Positions 1 to 6,273 are shown, counted from the first letter of the stretch. The stretch: 6,427 bases of DNA from Chloroflexi bacterium RBG_16_51_16 (GCA_001796785.1 MGNL01000098.1:3649-10075), one strand, 5' to 3'. Notes: a model not told the origin generated them from the sequence alone. A program made the numbers and translations.

Positions 1-78
1 GTAAACACCTATTTTTATGACAGGCTGACCGGCCTGCCGAGTATAAAAACATACATCGAGGATCTCAGGACAGATTGA
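1..78 (+). CDS. 3' end of an upstream reading frame, GGDEF-like remnant
   Basis: Frame 1 is open from the window edge for 25 codons and stops at TGA 76-78. It contains YDRLTGLPS followed by a short helix-like stretch (IKTYIEDLR). The D-x-LTGLP pattern is what normally opens a GGDEF (diguanylate cyclase) domain, but the frame stops about 20 residues later, long before a GGD/EEF active site could occur. I see no continuation of the domain in this frame. The piece may be a truncated or decayed signalling gene, or an unrelated protein tail that happens to read this way. Only the end is visible, so the family assignment is weak. Confidence 0.3.
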   Translation, partial: VNTYFYDRLTGLPSIKTYIEDLRTD

Positions 79-338
79 TTGATGCAACAATACTCTCTTT
101 AGAATTAACTCTGAGAATATAAGAAGATTCACAACAATATTATTGGTTTGCGATTGCGCAGTCATGGAAAATAATTATGCAATCCATCGTGCAAGGCGCA
201 CATTTACAATTGAAAGTTTTGTTAATTACTTACAATAACATTAGGAAGGACTGAGAAAGCTTCCCGTAATGCACACATCGTGTACAATACGGGCGCTCTG
301 TTCCCAGTTATTCCCAAGTGACAGGGCGGATGTTAAGA
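79..338. other. AT-rich intergenic region ahead of the ABC exporter operon
   Basis: This 260-base stretch is clearly richer in A and T than the genes that follow, and stops are frequent in most frames. One frame (123-251) is open for 43 codons, but it has no convincing start region, ribosome site or family resemblance, so I do not call it a gene. A small inverted repeat GTGC-N5-GCAC lies at 189-201 and is too short to interpret. A weak promoter-like pair, TTGAAA (210-215) and TACAAT (231-236), has a short 15-bp spacer. The only strong structure is the 31-bp palindrome at 263-293, listed separately. No terminator for the upstream frame is visible. Confidence 0.6.
263..293. promoter_or_regulatory. 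31-bp imperfect palindrome, candidate operator overlapping a -10 box
   Basis: CCCGTA at 263-268 is mirrored by TACGGG at 288-293. Inside, TGCACAC (270-276) faces GTGTACA (280-286) around a 3-base centre at 277-279. Of 14 possible pairs, 12 are complementary; the mismatches are 269/287 and 272/284. TACAAT at 283-288 resembles a -10 hexamer and lies within the right arm. No good -35 is seen; TTCCCG at 261-266 matches the consensus at only three positions. The layout fits a repressor operator (TetR-like factors often use such dyads) controlling the exporter operon, whose first start is about 45 bp downstream. It could instead act as an RNA hairpin. No regulator gene is in the window. Confidence 0.45.
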
Positions 339-1070
339 ATGCATGGATCGATAAATGAAGATCATCGCGACAACCCCATTATTGAATACCACAAGGTCGT
401 AAAAACCTATTCAACGGCGGCAGGTGACTTTGACGCATTAAAAGGTATCGACCTGGAAGTGAAGCGGGGAGAGTTCCTGGGGATCCTCGGAAAATCCGGT
501 GCGGGAAAATCGACGTTGCTCAACATGCTGACGGGCGTGGACCGCCTGAGCAGCGGTGAAGTCATCATCCGCAGCAATGGCCACGATATTTCAGTTCATA
601 ATTTGGAAGAAGATGAGCTTGCGCTTTGGCGCGGCCGCAACATGGGGGTTGTCTACCAATCTTTCCAATTGCTCCCCATGCTGACGCTGGTCGAGAACAT
701 CACCCTTCCAATGGACCTGTGCGGGAAATTTAAAGCGAAGGAAAGCCGCCTGAGGGCGCTGGAGCTTCTACGCATGGTCGAGCTGGAGGAACACGCCAAC
801 AAGCTCCCTTCGCACATATCCGGAGGTCAGCATCAAAGGGCGGCCATCGCCCGGGCTCTTGCCAATGATCCACCCATCCTTGCCGCGGATGAGCCAACCG
901 GCAGCCTCGATTCAGTGACCGCGGAAGTGGTTTTCGGGTTTTTCGAGAAACTGGTAACCGAGCAGGCTAAAACCATCGTCATGGTCACCCATGATGATGG
1001 ACTGGCGGGGAGGTTCTCGCGGCATGTCCTGTTATCCGACGGCGAATGGGCGCCTGAAAACCAGACCTGA
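339..1070 (+). CDS. ABC transporter ATP-binding protein, LolD/MacB type (first of two)
   Basis: This cytoplasmic ATPase should power the permease encoded two genes downstream. All core motifs are intact. Counting from ATG 339 (243 residues): Walker A GKSGAGKST at 51-59, Q-loop Q107 within YQSFQLLPMLTLVEN, signature SGGQHQR at 161-167, Walker B ILAADE at 180-185 with catalytic Glu185, D-loop SLD, and switch His218. The LLP-LT-EN pattern after the Q-loop is typical of the LolD/MacB/FtsE branch that drives type VII, mechanotransmission-type exporters. The start is uncertain: GTG 318 and ATG 330 are in frame. I chose ATG 339 because AGGGCGGA (323-330) lies 8 bases before it, whereas it touches ATG 330 and no ribosome site precedes GTG 318. 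The gene is followed after 15 bp by a paralogous ATPase. The substrate is unknown. Confidence 0.9.
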   Translation: MHGSINEDHRDNPIIEYHKVVKTYSTAAGDFDALKGIDLEVKRGEFLGILGKSGAGKSTLLNMLTGVDRLSSGEVIIRSNGHDISVHNLEEDELALWRGRNMGVVYQSFQLLPMLTLVENITLPMDLCGKFKAKESRLRALELLRMVELEEHANKLPSHISGGQHQRAAIARALANDPPILAADEPTGSLDSVTAEVVFGFFEKLVTEQAKTIVMVTHDDGLAGRFSRHVLLSDGEWAPENQT

Positions 1071-1085
1071 AAGTAGCAACCTCTC

Positions 1086-1823
1086 ATGGATTCAAATCAC
1101 CGACCGATGATCGAAATGCAGGAGGTCGTCAAGACCTTCAAAAACGCGGCGGGCGAATTCACGGCCCTGCGCGGAGTCAACCTGTGCATCGAGCCTGGCG
1201 AATTCATATCGATTGTTGGAAAATCGGGCAGCGGCAAGTCCACCCTGCTGAATATGATCACTGGCATCGACCACCCGAGCAAGGGTCAGGTTGTGATCGG
1301 CGGGAAGGATATTTACACGGGAGTAACCGAAAGCCAGCGATCGCGCTGGAGAGGGCGCAACCTCGGGATTGTATTCCAATTTTTCCAATTGATGCCGATG
1401 CTTACCCTGGTGGAAAATGTGATGCTCCCGATGGACCTGGCTGAAATGTATGACTTTGACGAACGTCCCGAGAGGGCGCGTGGTCTGCTCACCCTGGTCG
1501 GGTTGGAAAAGTATGTCAACAAGTTACCGGTGCTGGTGTCAGCCGGCCAGCAGCAGTCCGCAGCGATCGCCCGGGCTCTGGCATGCGACCCACCTCTGCT
1601 GGTAGCTGATGAACCGACGGGCAACCTCGATTCAAAATCAGCCAACTCGATCATGGACCTGTTTGAAGAGCAATCCCGGCGGGGGAAAACCATCGTTATG
1701 GTCACCCACGATCCATCGTTGACAGAACGAACGAGTCGTACCCTGGTCATATCGGACGGTTTATTAGTGAAGGACAGCCGGGCTGATCTGGATCAAGATA
1801 AAGGCAAACGAAAAGTTTCGTGA
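1086..1823 (+). CDS. ABC transporter ATP-binding protein, LolD/MacB type, with altered signature motif (second of two)
   Basis: This 245-residue ATPase is a clear paralogue of the preceding gene, sharing long matching stretches (GKSG-GKSTLLNM-TG-D, QLxPMLTLVEN, LPMDL, VMVTHD). Walker A GKSGSGKST is at 45-53, Q-loop Q98, Walker B LLVADE at 171-176 with Glu176, and switch His208. The ABC signature reads VSAGQQQS (151-158) where LSGGQQQR is usual: the first glycine is alanine and the terminal arginine is serine. In an ATPase heterodimer this would weaken only the site formed with the partner's Walker A. No clear Shine-Dalgarno precedes ATG 1086, so translation may depend on coupling to the gene 15 bp upstream. 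ATG 1107 is an alternative start. The C-terminal 18 or so residues are highly charged and lie outside the conserved fold. Confidence 0.9.
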   Translation: MDSNHRPMIEMQEVVKTFKNAAGEFTALRGVNLCIEPGEFISIVGKSGSGKSTLLNMITGIDHPSKGQVVIGGKDIYTGVTESQRSRWRGRNLGIVFQFFQLMPMLTLVENVMLPMDLAEMYDFDERPERARGLLTLVGLEKYVNKLPVLVSAGQQQSAAIARALACDPPLLVADEPTGNLDSKSANSIMDLFEEQSRRGKTIVMVTHDPSLTERTSRTLVISDGLLVKDSRADLDQDKGKRKVS

Positions 1824-1829
1824 GAGGAA

Positions 1830-4268
1830 ATGAGACCCCGTTGGCGTAAAGTAATGCACGACCTGATGGACAACACAGCCCGGACACTGCTGGTGGTGTT
1901 TTCCATTGCTGTCGGTGTTTTTTCGATCGGAGTCATCGCAGGCGCCTATGAGATCTTGCAGTCTGACATGGGCGCCTCGTATGCATCCAACCGGCCTGCC
2001 AACATCGACCTGCGCATGGCAGATTTTGATGAGGATGTTTTGCAGTCCATTCGCAACCGGAAAGACATTGAGGCAACAGAAGGACGGCGGGTTTTCAACG
2101 TGCGGGTTCGGGTACCTGGAAGTGGAAAGTGGTCAACCCTCGACCTGGTTGCATTCGATGATTTCGAGGCGAACCAGATAAACTTGCTGCTTCCGATCGA
2201 GGGGAAAAGCGCCCCCGAGAAAAAAGAAGTGATCCTGGAACGGGATGCTCTGGACGACCTGCACGACGTCAAGCCAGGCGACCCGCTTGAGTTTGAAATG
2301 CCGGATGGATCGATCAAGACCCTGCCAATGGTCGGGATCGTGCAGGACCCGGCGACCGGTGCGGGTGATTTTTTAGCGAGTCCATTCGGTTATATCACCC
2401 GAAGCACACTTCCTTTCTTTGATCAGCCCGAGGAATTCAACCGAGTCTATGCCGCCGTTACCACCGGTGGTGACGATGAACGCCACATCCATGAAGTCGT
2501 AAATGATCTCAAGGACAGGCTCGAAAAAAATGGCATCACTGTCATCCGAACGCGCATTTCACTGACACACGAACATCCACTGACCGATACGGTCAACGCC
2601 GTACTGGGTGTGCTGTTGACCCTGGGAGTGCTGATTGTGTTCCTGTCAAGCTCGCTCATCGCCAATACCATGAACGCTCTTCTAAACCAGCATCTACGAC
2701 ATATCGGTGTAATAAAGCTGATCGGAGGTCGCAGGCGGCAAGTGTTGGTCATGTACATTGTGCTGATCCTTGGCTTCAGCGCCCTGGCGTTGTTGATCTC
2801 GGTGCCGCTGGGAGGGCAGGGTGCGTACGGGCTGGCGCTGTTCATTTCCGACCAGCTTAATTTCAATCTACTTGGCTACCGGATCGTCCCCTTGGCTTTT
2901 ACACTCCAGGTGGCAGTCGGATTGATCGTCCCACTGGTCGCGGGTATGTTCCCGGTCAGGAATGGATCGAAGATCACGATCCTCAAGGCGCTGAGCGGCG
3001 AACTTGGACGAGGGGAAGGCTCGTCCGGTCGAGGCGCAGCCAAAGTACAGCTGCCGTGGTTTGACAGGATCCAGATCCGGTTCACACGTATGTTAGGCAA
3101 ACGCGGCATCCATATTCCAAGGCTATTTATCATCTCTATGAGGAACACGTTTCGCAGGAAAAGCCGCCTGTTGTTAACGTTGTTCACACTGACGATGGGC
3201 GGGGCCATATTCATTGCGGTCTTTAATGTCCGGGTGACCCTTCACGATTACATTAATGCAATTGGACATTATTTCCGGGCGGATGTGACCCTGGATCTCG
3301 ATTACCCCTACCGGGTCAGCGAAGTCGAACAATACGCAGTACAGGTCCCGGGGGTCGAGCGTGTCGAAGGCTGGCAGTTCATCAGTGCGGAACTGCTTTA
3401 TCCCGATGAGACTGCAGCCGATAACATCAACATCTTCGCTCCGCCTGCAGAGAGCGAACTGATAAGCCCGATCCTGATCGCAGGACGCTGGATGCAGAGC
3501 GAGGATGTTCGCAAACTGGTCATCAGTGAAGCAGTCCTGCACCTATTTCCCGACCTCAAACCCGGCAGACCGATATCGATGAAAGTGGATGGGAAGGTGG
3601 AGGAATGGGAGGTGATCGGAATTTTCAAGTTCGTCGGGCATGAAGGTATGCTGGGTTATGCCCCGCTTGAATATATTTCAAAGGTGAACAACCTGCCGAA
3701 TCAAAGCATGTCTTACCGCGTTGTCACTGAACAGCACGACCGTCTGTCCCAGGATAAAACTGCGGAATTGCTCGACCGATTCTTCCGCGAGCATGGGTTT
3801 AGTGTAAGGAAAGCCGAATCTGGACTGGCAACTATGGACATTGCTGTGGAAAGCCTGGATACGCTGGTGGTTTTCCTTTTCATTATGGCGGTGTTGACGG
3901 CAATCGTAGGATCTATGGGACTTACAGGAACGATGGGAATGAACGTGCTGGAAAGGACGCGCGAGATCGGGATACTGCGCGCTATTGGAGCGGATGACCG
4001 GGCAGTGATGCGCACGGTTATCGCAGAGGGAATTTTGATCGGCATGATCTCCTTCGGTCTGGCGGTGATCTTTTCCGTACCCATCACCTATCTCCTGTCG
4101 AGGATCGTCAGCCTCGCTGTATTTGAATCACCCATAACAACCGTATTTACTTACAGCGGCTACCTGATCTGGCTTGGACTGGTGCTGGTACTTTCCGCCA
4201 TTGCCTGCATCCTGCCGGCGCGCAACGCAGCACGATTGACGATCCGTGAAGTTCTGGCTTATGAATAG
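1830..4268 (+). CDS. Fused two-half MacB/FtsX-type ABC permease
   Basis: This 812-residue inner-membrane protein contains two tandem copies of the MacB/LolC/FtsX permease plan. Half 1 has a membrane segment at about 19-40, a large extracytoplasmic MacB-PCD-like domain (about 45-250), then segments at about 254-280, 305-328 and 352-375. Half 2 has a segment at about 446-466, a second extracytoplasmic domain (about 470-670), then segments at about 676-702, 732-755 and 776-796. After the second segment of each half comes a coupling motif: HLRHIGVIKLIGGRRRQV (289-306) and ERTREIGILRAIGADDRAV (708-726). A charged, glycine-rich linker (about 390-410) joins the halves. One chain can therefore supply both halves of a transporter that is usually a dimer. 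ATG 1830 lies 6 bp after the preceding stop, with GAGGAA immediately before it. The MRPRWRKV start is typical of such permeases in Anaerolineae as I recall. The cargo (lipid, lipoprotein, peptide or drug) cannot be told. Confidence 0.88.
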   Translation: MRPRWRKVMHDLMDNTARTLLVVFSIAVGVFSIGVIAGAYEILQSDMGASYASNRPANIDLRMADFDEDVLQSIRNRKDIEATEGRRVFNVRVRVPGSGKWSTLDLVAFDDFEANQINLLLPIEGKSAPEKKEVILERDALDDLHDVKPGDPLEFEMPDGSIKTLPMVGIVQDPATGAGDFLASPFGYITRSTLPFFDQPEEFNRVYAAVTTGGDDERHIHEVVNDLKDRLEKNGITVIRTRISLTHEHPLTDTVNAVLGVLLTLGVLIVFLSSSLIANTMNALLNQHLRHIGVIKLIGGRRRQVLVMYIVLILGFSALALLISVPLGGQGAYGLALFISDQLNFNLLGYRIVPLAFTLQVAVGLIVPLVAGMFPVRNGSKITILKALSGELGRGEGSSGRGAAKVQLPWFDRIQIRFTRMLGKRGIHIPRLFIISMRNTFRRKSRLLLTLFTLTMGGAIFIAVFNVRVTLHDYINAIGHYFRADVTLDLDYPYRVSEVEQYAVQVPGVERVEGWQFISAELLYPDETAADNINIFAPPAESELISPILIAGRWMQSEDVRKLVISEAVLHLFPDLKPGRPISMKVDGKVEEWEVIGIFKFVGHEGMLGYAPLEYISKVNNLPNQSMSYRVVTEQHDRLSQDKTAELLDRFFREHGFSVRKAESGLATMDIAVESLDTLVVFLFIMAVLTAIVGSMGLTGTMGMNVLERTREIGILRAIGADDRAVMRTVIAEGILIGMISFGLAVIFSVPITYLLSRIVSLAVFESPITTVFTYSGYLIWLGLVLVLSAIACILPARNAARLTIREVLAYE

Positions 4269-4312
4269 ACCCGCTGACGACCGGTACGTATCGAGGCAGA
4301 AATTCATCAGGT

Positions 4313-4318
4313 TATAAT
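4313..4318 (+). promoter_or_regulatory. Consensus -10 box positioned for leaderless ruvB transcription
   Basis: TATAAT at 4313-4318 is a perfect -10 hexamer in the 56-bp gap between the permease stop and ruvB. With normal spacing (last T at -7) the transcript would begin at 4325, the A of the ruvB ATG. The bases just before that ATG (AATCATCGC) carry no Shine-Dalgarno, which fits a leaderless message. The region 4289-4296 holds no good -35, so the promoter would rest on the -10 box alone, and read-through from the exporter operon remains possible. Confidence 0.45.
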
Positions 4319-4324
4319 CATCGC

Positions 4325-5350
4325 ATGAGCGATAGCAAGGCGCGGCAAATCGATCCTGCACCCAAACATGACGACCGCGCCGATCACAACCTGCGACCAC
4401 AGAAACTGGATGAAATGATCGGTCAGGACCAGGTCAAGGAAAACCTGGCGATCCTGATCAGCGCGGCGCACAAGCGCAAAGAAGCGCTCGATCATGTGCT
4501 GTTCTACGGTCCGCCTGGCCTCGGCAAGACGACCCTGGCGCACGTGGTTGCCAATGAGATGGGGGTTAACATCAAGGTGACCTCAGGCCCGGCGATCGAA
4601 CGGGCCGGCGACCTGGCTGCCATCCTTACCAACCTACGCGAGGGGGATATCCTGTTCATTGATGAAGTCCACCGACTCGGACGCATCGTGGAGGAAGTGC
4701 TTTATCCGGCAATGGAGGAATTTGCGCTGGATATCGTGATCGGAAAAGGGCCGTCAGCGCGGTCCATTCGCCTGAAGCTGCCGAGGTTCACCGTGATCGG
4801 TGCGACTACCCGGCTGGCATTGATTACCGCGCCCTTGCGGGCCCGGTTCGGTGCGGTCTACCGGCTGGATTATTACGACCTGCCAGCCATGCAAAAAGTG
4901 GTGACCCGGGCAGGCAGGATCCTTGATGTCCATGTGGAGCAAAACGGGGTCGAGGAGATTGCCCGAAGGTCGCGGGGCACACCGCGGGTAGCCCTGCGGC
5001 TGCTCAGGCGGGTGAGGGATTTTGCACAGGTGCGGGCGGACGGATCGGTCACCTCACGGATCGCCATGGAAGCCCTTGACCTGTTGCAAGTGGATGCGCT
5101 AGGCCTGGATGATGTAGACCGCCGGGTGCTGAAGACGATCATTGAAAAATACAACGGGGGACCGGTGGGCTTGAACACCATCGCGGCTTCGATCAGCGAG
5201 GAGCAGGATACGATCATGGACGTGGTCGAGCCCTATCTGCTGCAATTGGGGTTTCTTGACCGCACACCTCAAGGTAGGGTGGCAACAAAATCCGCCTATG
5301 ACCACCTGGGTATGCCGTACCAGGAAGGTGTACAACCAAAGTTGATATGA
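4325..5350 (+). CDS. ruvB: Holliday junction branch-migration ATPase RuvB
   Basis: RuvB is the AAA+ ring motor that, with RuvA, drives branch migration of Holliday junctions during recombinational repair; it acts on DNA in the cytoplasm. The protein is 341 residues, normal for the family. Visible motifs: LRPQKLDEMIGQ near 23-34, Walker A GPPGLGKT at 62-69, TSGPAIERAGDLAAILT at 86-102, Walker B FIDE with Asp113/Glu114 followed by HRL, sensor 1 GATTR at 159-163, arginine finger Arg174 in PLRARFG, sensor 2 Arg221 in GTPR, and the C-terminal winged-helix DNA-binding segment RTPQGRVAT (313-321). Two normally conserved spots differ: LA follows GATTR where AG is usual, and ALRLLRRVRD replaces ANRLLRRVRD. 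The core catalytic residues are all present, so activity is expected. The start has no Shine-Dalgarno and is probably leaderless. Confidence 0.97.
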   Translation: MSDSKARQIDPAPKHDDRADHNLRPQKLDEMIGQDQVKENLAILISAAHKRKEALDHVLFYGPPGLGKTTLAHVVANEMGVNIKVTSGPAIERAGDLAAILTNLREGDILFIDEVHRLGRIVEEVLYPAMEEFALDIVIGKGPSARSIRLKLPRFTVIGATTRLALITAPLRARFGAVYRLDYYDLPAMQKVVTRAGRILDVHVEQNGVEEIARRSRGTPRVALRLLRRVRDFAQVRADGSVTSRIAMEALDLLQVDALGLDDVDRRVLKTIIEKYNGGPVGLNTIAASISEEQDTIMDVVEPYLLQLGFLDRTPQGRVATKSAYDHLGMPYQEGVQPKLI

Positions 5351-5376
5351 AGTGAGTGATTAGTAATAAGTGAAGA

Positions 5377-5406
5377 TTGTTAATTAATTTGCGATTTAAT
5401 TAGACT
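5377..5406 (+). promoter_or_regulatory. Possible promoter with AT-only inverted repeat ahead of the DUF2905 gene
   Basis: The 78-bp gap between ruvB and the DUF2905 gene is AT-rich. TTGTTA (5377-5382) and TAGACT (5401-5406) make a weak -35/-10 pair with an 18-bp spacer. Between and over them lies an exact inverted repeat, TAATTAA (5381-5387) and TTAATTA (5396-5402), with an 8-base centre. This could be a regulator site, or simply what AT-rich DNA throws up. Upstream of it (5351-5375) is a run of short GTGA/TTAGTAATAAGTGA-like words with no clear function. Confidence 0.22.
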
Positions 5407-5428
5407 GAACCGCAGTTGAGCGAGAGTA

Positions 5429-5656
5429 ATGGAGAACATCACCCGTTACATGATCATCGGTGGGGTGATCTTAATCCTGATTGGGGGAGGGATATACCTG
5501 GCAGCGAGGATGGGATTGCCGCTGGGGCGTTTGCCGGGGTACATCCGGATCGAAGGTGAGAATGGGATGTTCTATTTTCCACTGGCGACCTCGATCCTGG
5601 TTTCAGTGGTGTTGACGATCTTCCTGAATATTATTATTCGATTCTTCAAGAAGTAA
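5429..5656 (+). CDS. DUF2905 family small membrane protein
   Basis: This 75-residue protein has two predicted membrane helices (about 7-26 and 51-71) joined by a short loop. The loop carries GRLPGYIRIEGENG (33-46), the GRLPGDI-like motif that identifies DUF2905, followed by the family's FYFPLATSILVS at the start of helix 2. The length is about normal for the family. No biochemical function is established. The gene is commonly found beside ruvB and queA, as here, which suggests shared expression rather than a proven common role. ATG 5429 is preceded by a weak GAGAG (5422-5426) placed very close to the start, so translation signals are poor. It begins 78 bp after ruvB and may have its own promoter. 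Confidence 0.9.
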   Translation: MENITRYMIIGGVILILIGGGIYLAARMGLPLGRLPGYIRIEGENGMFYFPLATSILVSVVLTIFLNIIIRFFKK

Positions 5657-5680
5657 ATTACGCAAAGAAGGGCGGATTTA

Positions 5681-5733
5681 TAAAGAGATTATCGTTGTAG
5701 CGACTTCAGTCGCTAACGTTAAAGGGATTATCG
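5681..5733 (+). repeat. 14-bp direct repeat bracketing the left REP hairpin
   Basis: TAAAGAGATTATCG (5681-5694) recurs as TAAAGGGATTATCG (5720-5733), 13 of 14 bases identical and 39 bp apart start to start. The left REP hairpin lies between them. The second copy also supplies the Shine-Dalgarno and the bases directly before the transposase ATG. This could reflect a small duplication when the REP arrived, slippage, or a sequence recognised by the transposase. Confidence 0.6.
5693..5718 (+). repeat. Left REP hairpin
   Basis: TAGCGAC (5698-5704) pairs with GTCGCTA (5709-5715) around the loop TTCA, a perfect 7-bp stem. GTAG at 5697-5700 opens the hairpin, resembling the conserved tetranucleotide that RAYT enzymes recognise 5' of REP stems. 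CGTT (5693-5696) and AACG (5715-5718) can extend the stem if two bases bulge. The right-hand copy in inverted orientation matches 19 of the first 22 bases. It lies 15 bp before the transposase ATG. Confidence 0.75.
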
Positions 5734-6273
5734 ATGCCTTACGAATATCGAAAACTATCTCCAGAAGAACGAAAACAAATCGTTGAAGAAAGAAAACGGC
5801 GGGGTTATCCACTTCACCAGCCGCCTCATCCTTATCAGGAGGGCGGAAGTTTTCTGATCACAGTGGCCAATTATGAGCATAAGCCGCTTATGGCAGCGCC
5901 TGAAAGACGCACACAAATTGCTAATTTGCTTCAAGAGGGATTTCGGGGAATTATGGCTGAAACCTTTGGATGGGTAGTTCTCCCGAATCACTACCATATT
6001 CTGCTAAGCGTGAAGTCATTCACAGATATTCCCAATGTCCTCAAACAGATTCACGGATCGACTTCACGATTGTGGAATATCGAAGATTCAAAGACAGGAA
6101 GACGGCAGATATGGTATCGATATTACGACAAAATGATTCGAAGCGAGAGGCAATTAAATCAAACCATTAACTATATCCATTTCAATCCGGTCAAGCATGG
6201 TTATGTTAAGGATATTTATGATTGGCCATGGTCAAGTATATTGAGCTACGAAGAAAGTTTGGGCAATCATTAG
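5734..6273 (+). CDS. REP-associated tyrosine transposase (RAYT, Y1/HUH family), probably C-terminally truncated
   Basis: The 179-residue product belongs to the TnpA-REP branch of IS200/IS605-like Y1 transposases, which nick single-stranded DNA at REP hairpins through a tyrosine-DNA link. Visible features: N-terminal YRKLSPEER, FLITVANYEHKPLM at 40-53 (first strand region), the metal-binding HUH motif His86-Tyr-His88 in LPNHYHILL, GSTSRLWN (108-115), RQIWYRYYDKMIR (124-136), and the probable catalytic Tyr147 in NYIHFNPVKHGYV, followed by DWPWSS (163-168). ATG 5734 has a good ribosome site, AAAGGGA (5721-5727), six bases upstream. The frame ends at TAG 6271-6273 but continues past it for 20 codons with family-like sequence, so the last part appears lost by a nonsense change. 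The catalytic core is complete, so activity cannot be excluded. Its base composition is AT-richer than the neighbouring genes, as expected of a mobile passenger. Confidence 0.87.
   Translation: MPYEYRKLSPEERKQIVEERKRRGYPLHQPPHPYQEGGSFLITVANYEHKPLMAAPERRTQIANLLQEGFRGIMAETFGWVVLPNHYHILLSVKSFTDIPNVLKQIHGSTSRLWNIEDSKTGRRQIWYRYYDKMIRSERQLNQTINYIHFNPVKHGYVKDIYDWPWSSILSYEESLGNH

Noticed and set aside
210..236. TTGAAA / TACAAT as the main promoter of the exporter operon
   Set aside because: The 15-bp spacer is short and the region is AT-rich enough to give such matches by chance; it is kept only as a remark in the intergenic entry.
123..251. Open frame of 43 codons in the AT-rich upstream region
   Set aside because: It begins right after a stop, has only a mid-frame ATG (177) without a ribosome site, and resembles no family I recognise; chance opening is likely.
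833..1750. Minus-strand open frames opposite the two ATPase genes
   Set aside because: They overlap well-supported genes, have low-complexity serine/arginine-rich translations typical of antisense frames, and carry no recognisable domain.
1946..4087. Several minus-strand open frames of 110-140 codons within the permease gene
   Set aside because: They mirror the codon pattern of the plus-strand gene and show no motif; the permease explains the sequence fully.
6271..6273. TAG read as a sense codon or programmed read-through in the transposase
   Set aside because: TAG ends the permease gene (4266-4268) and the RAYT tail itself (6334-6336), and no read-through structure is seen. A nonsense change is simpler.
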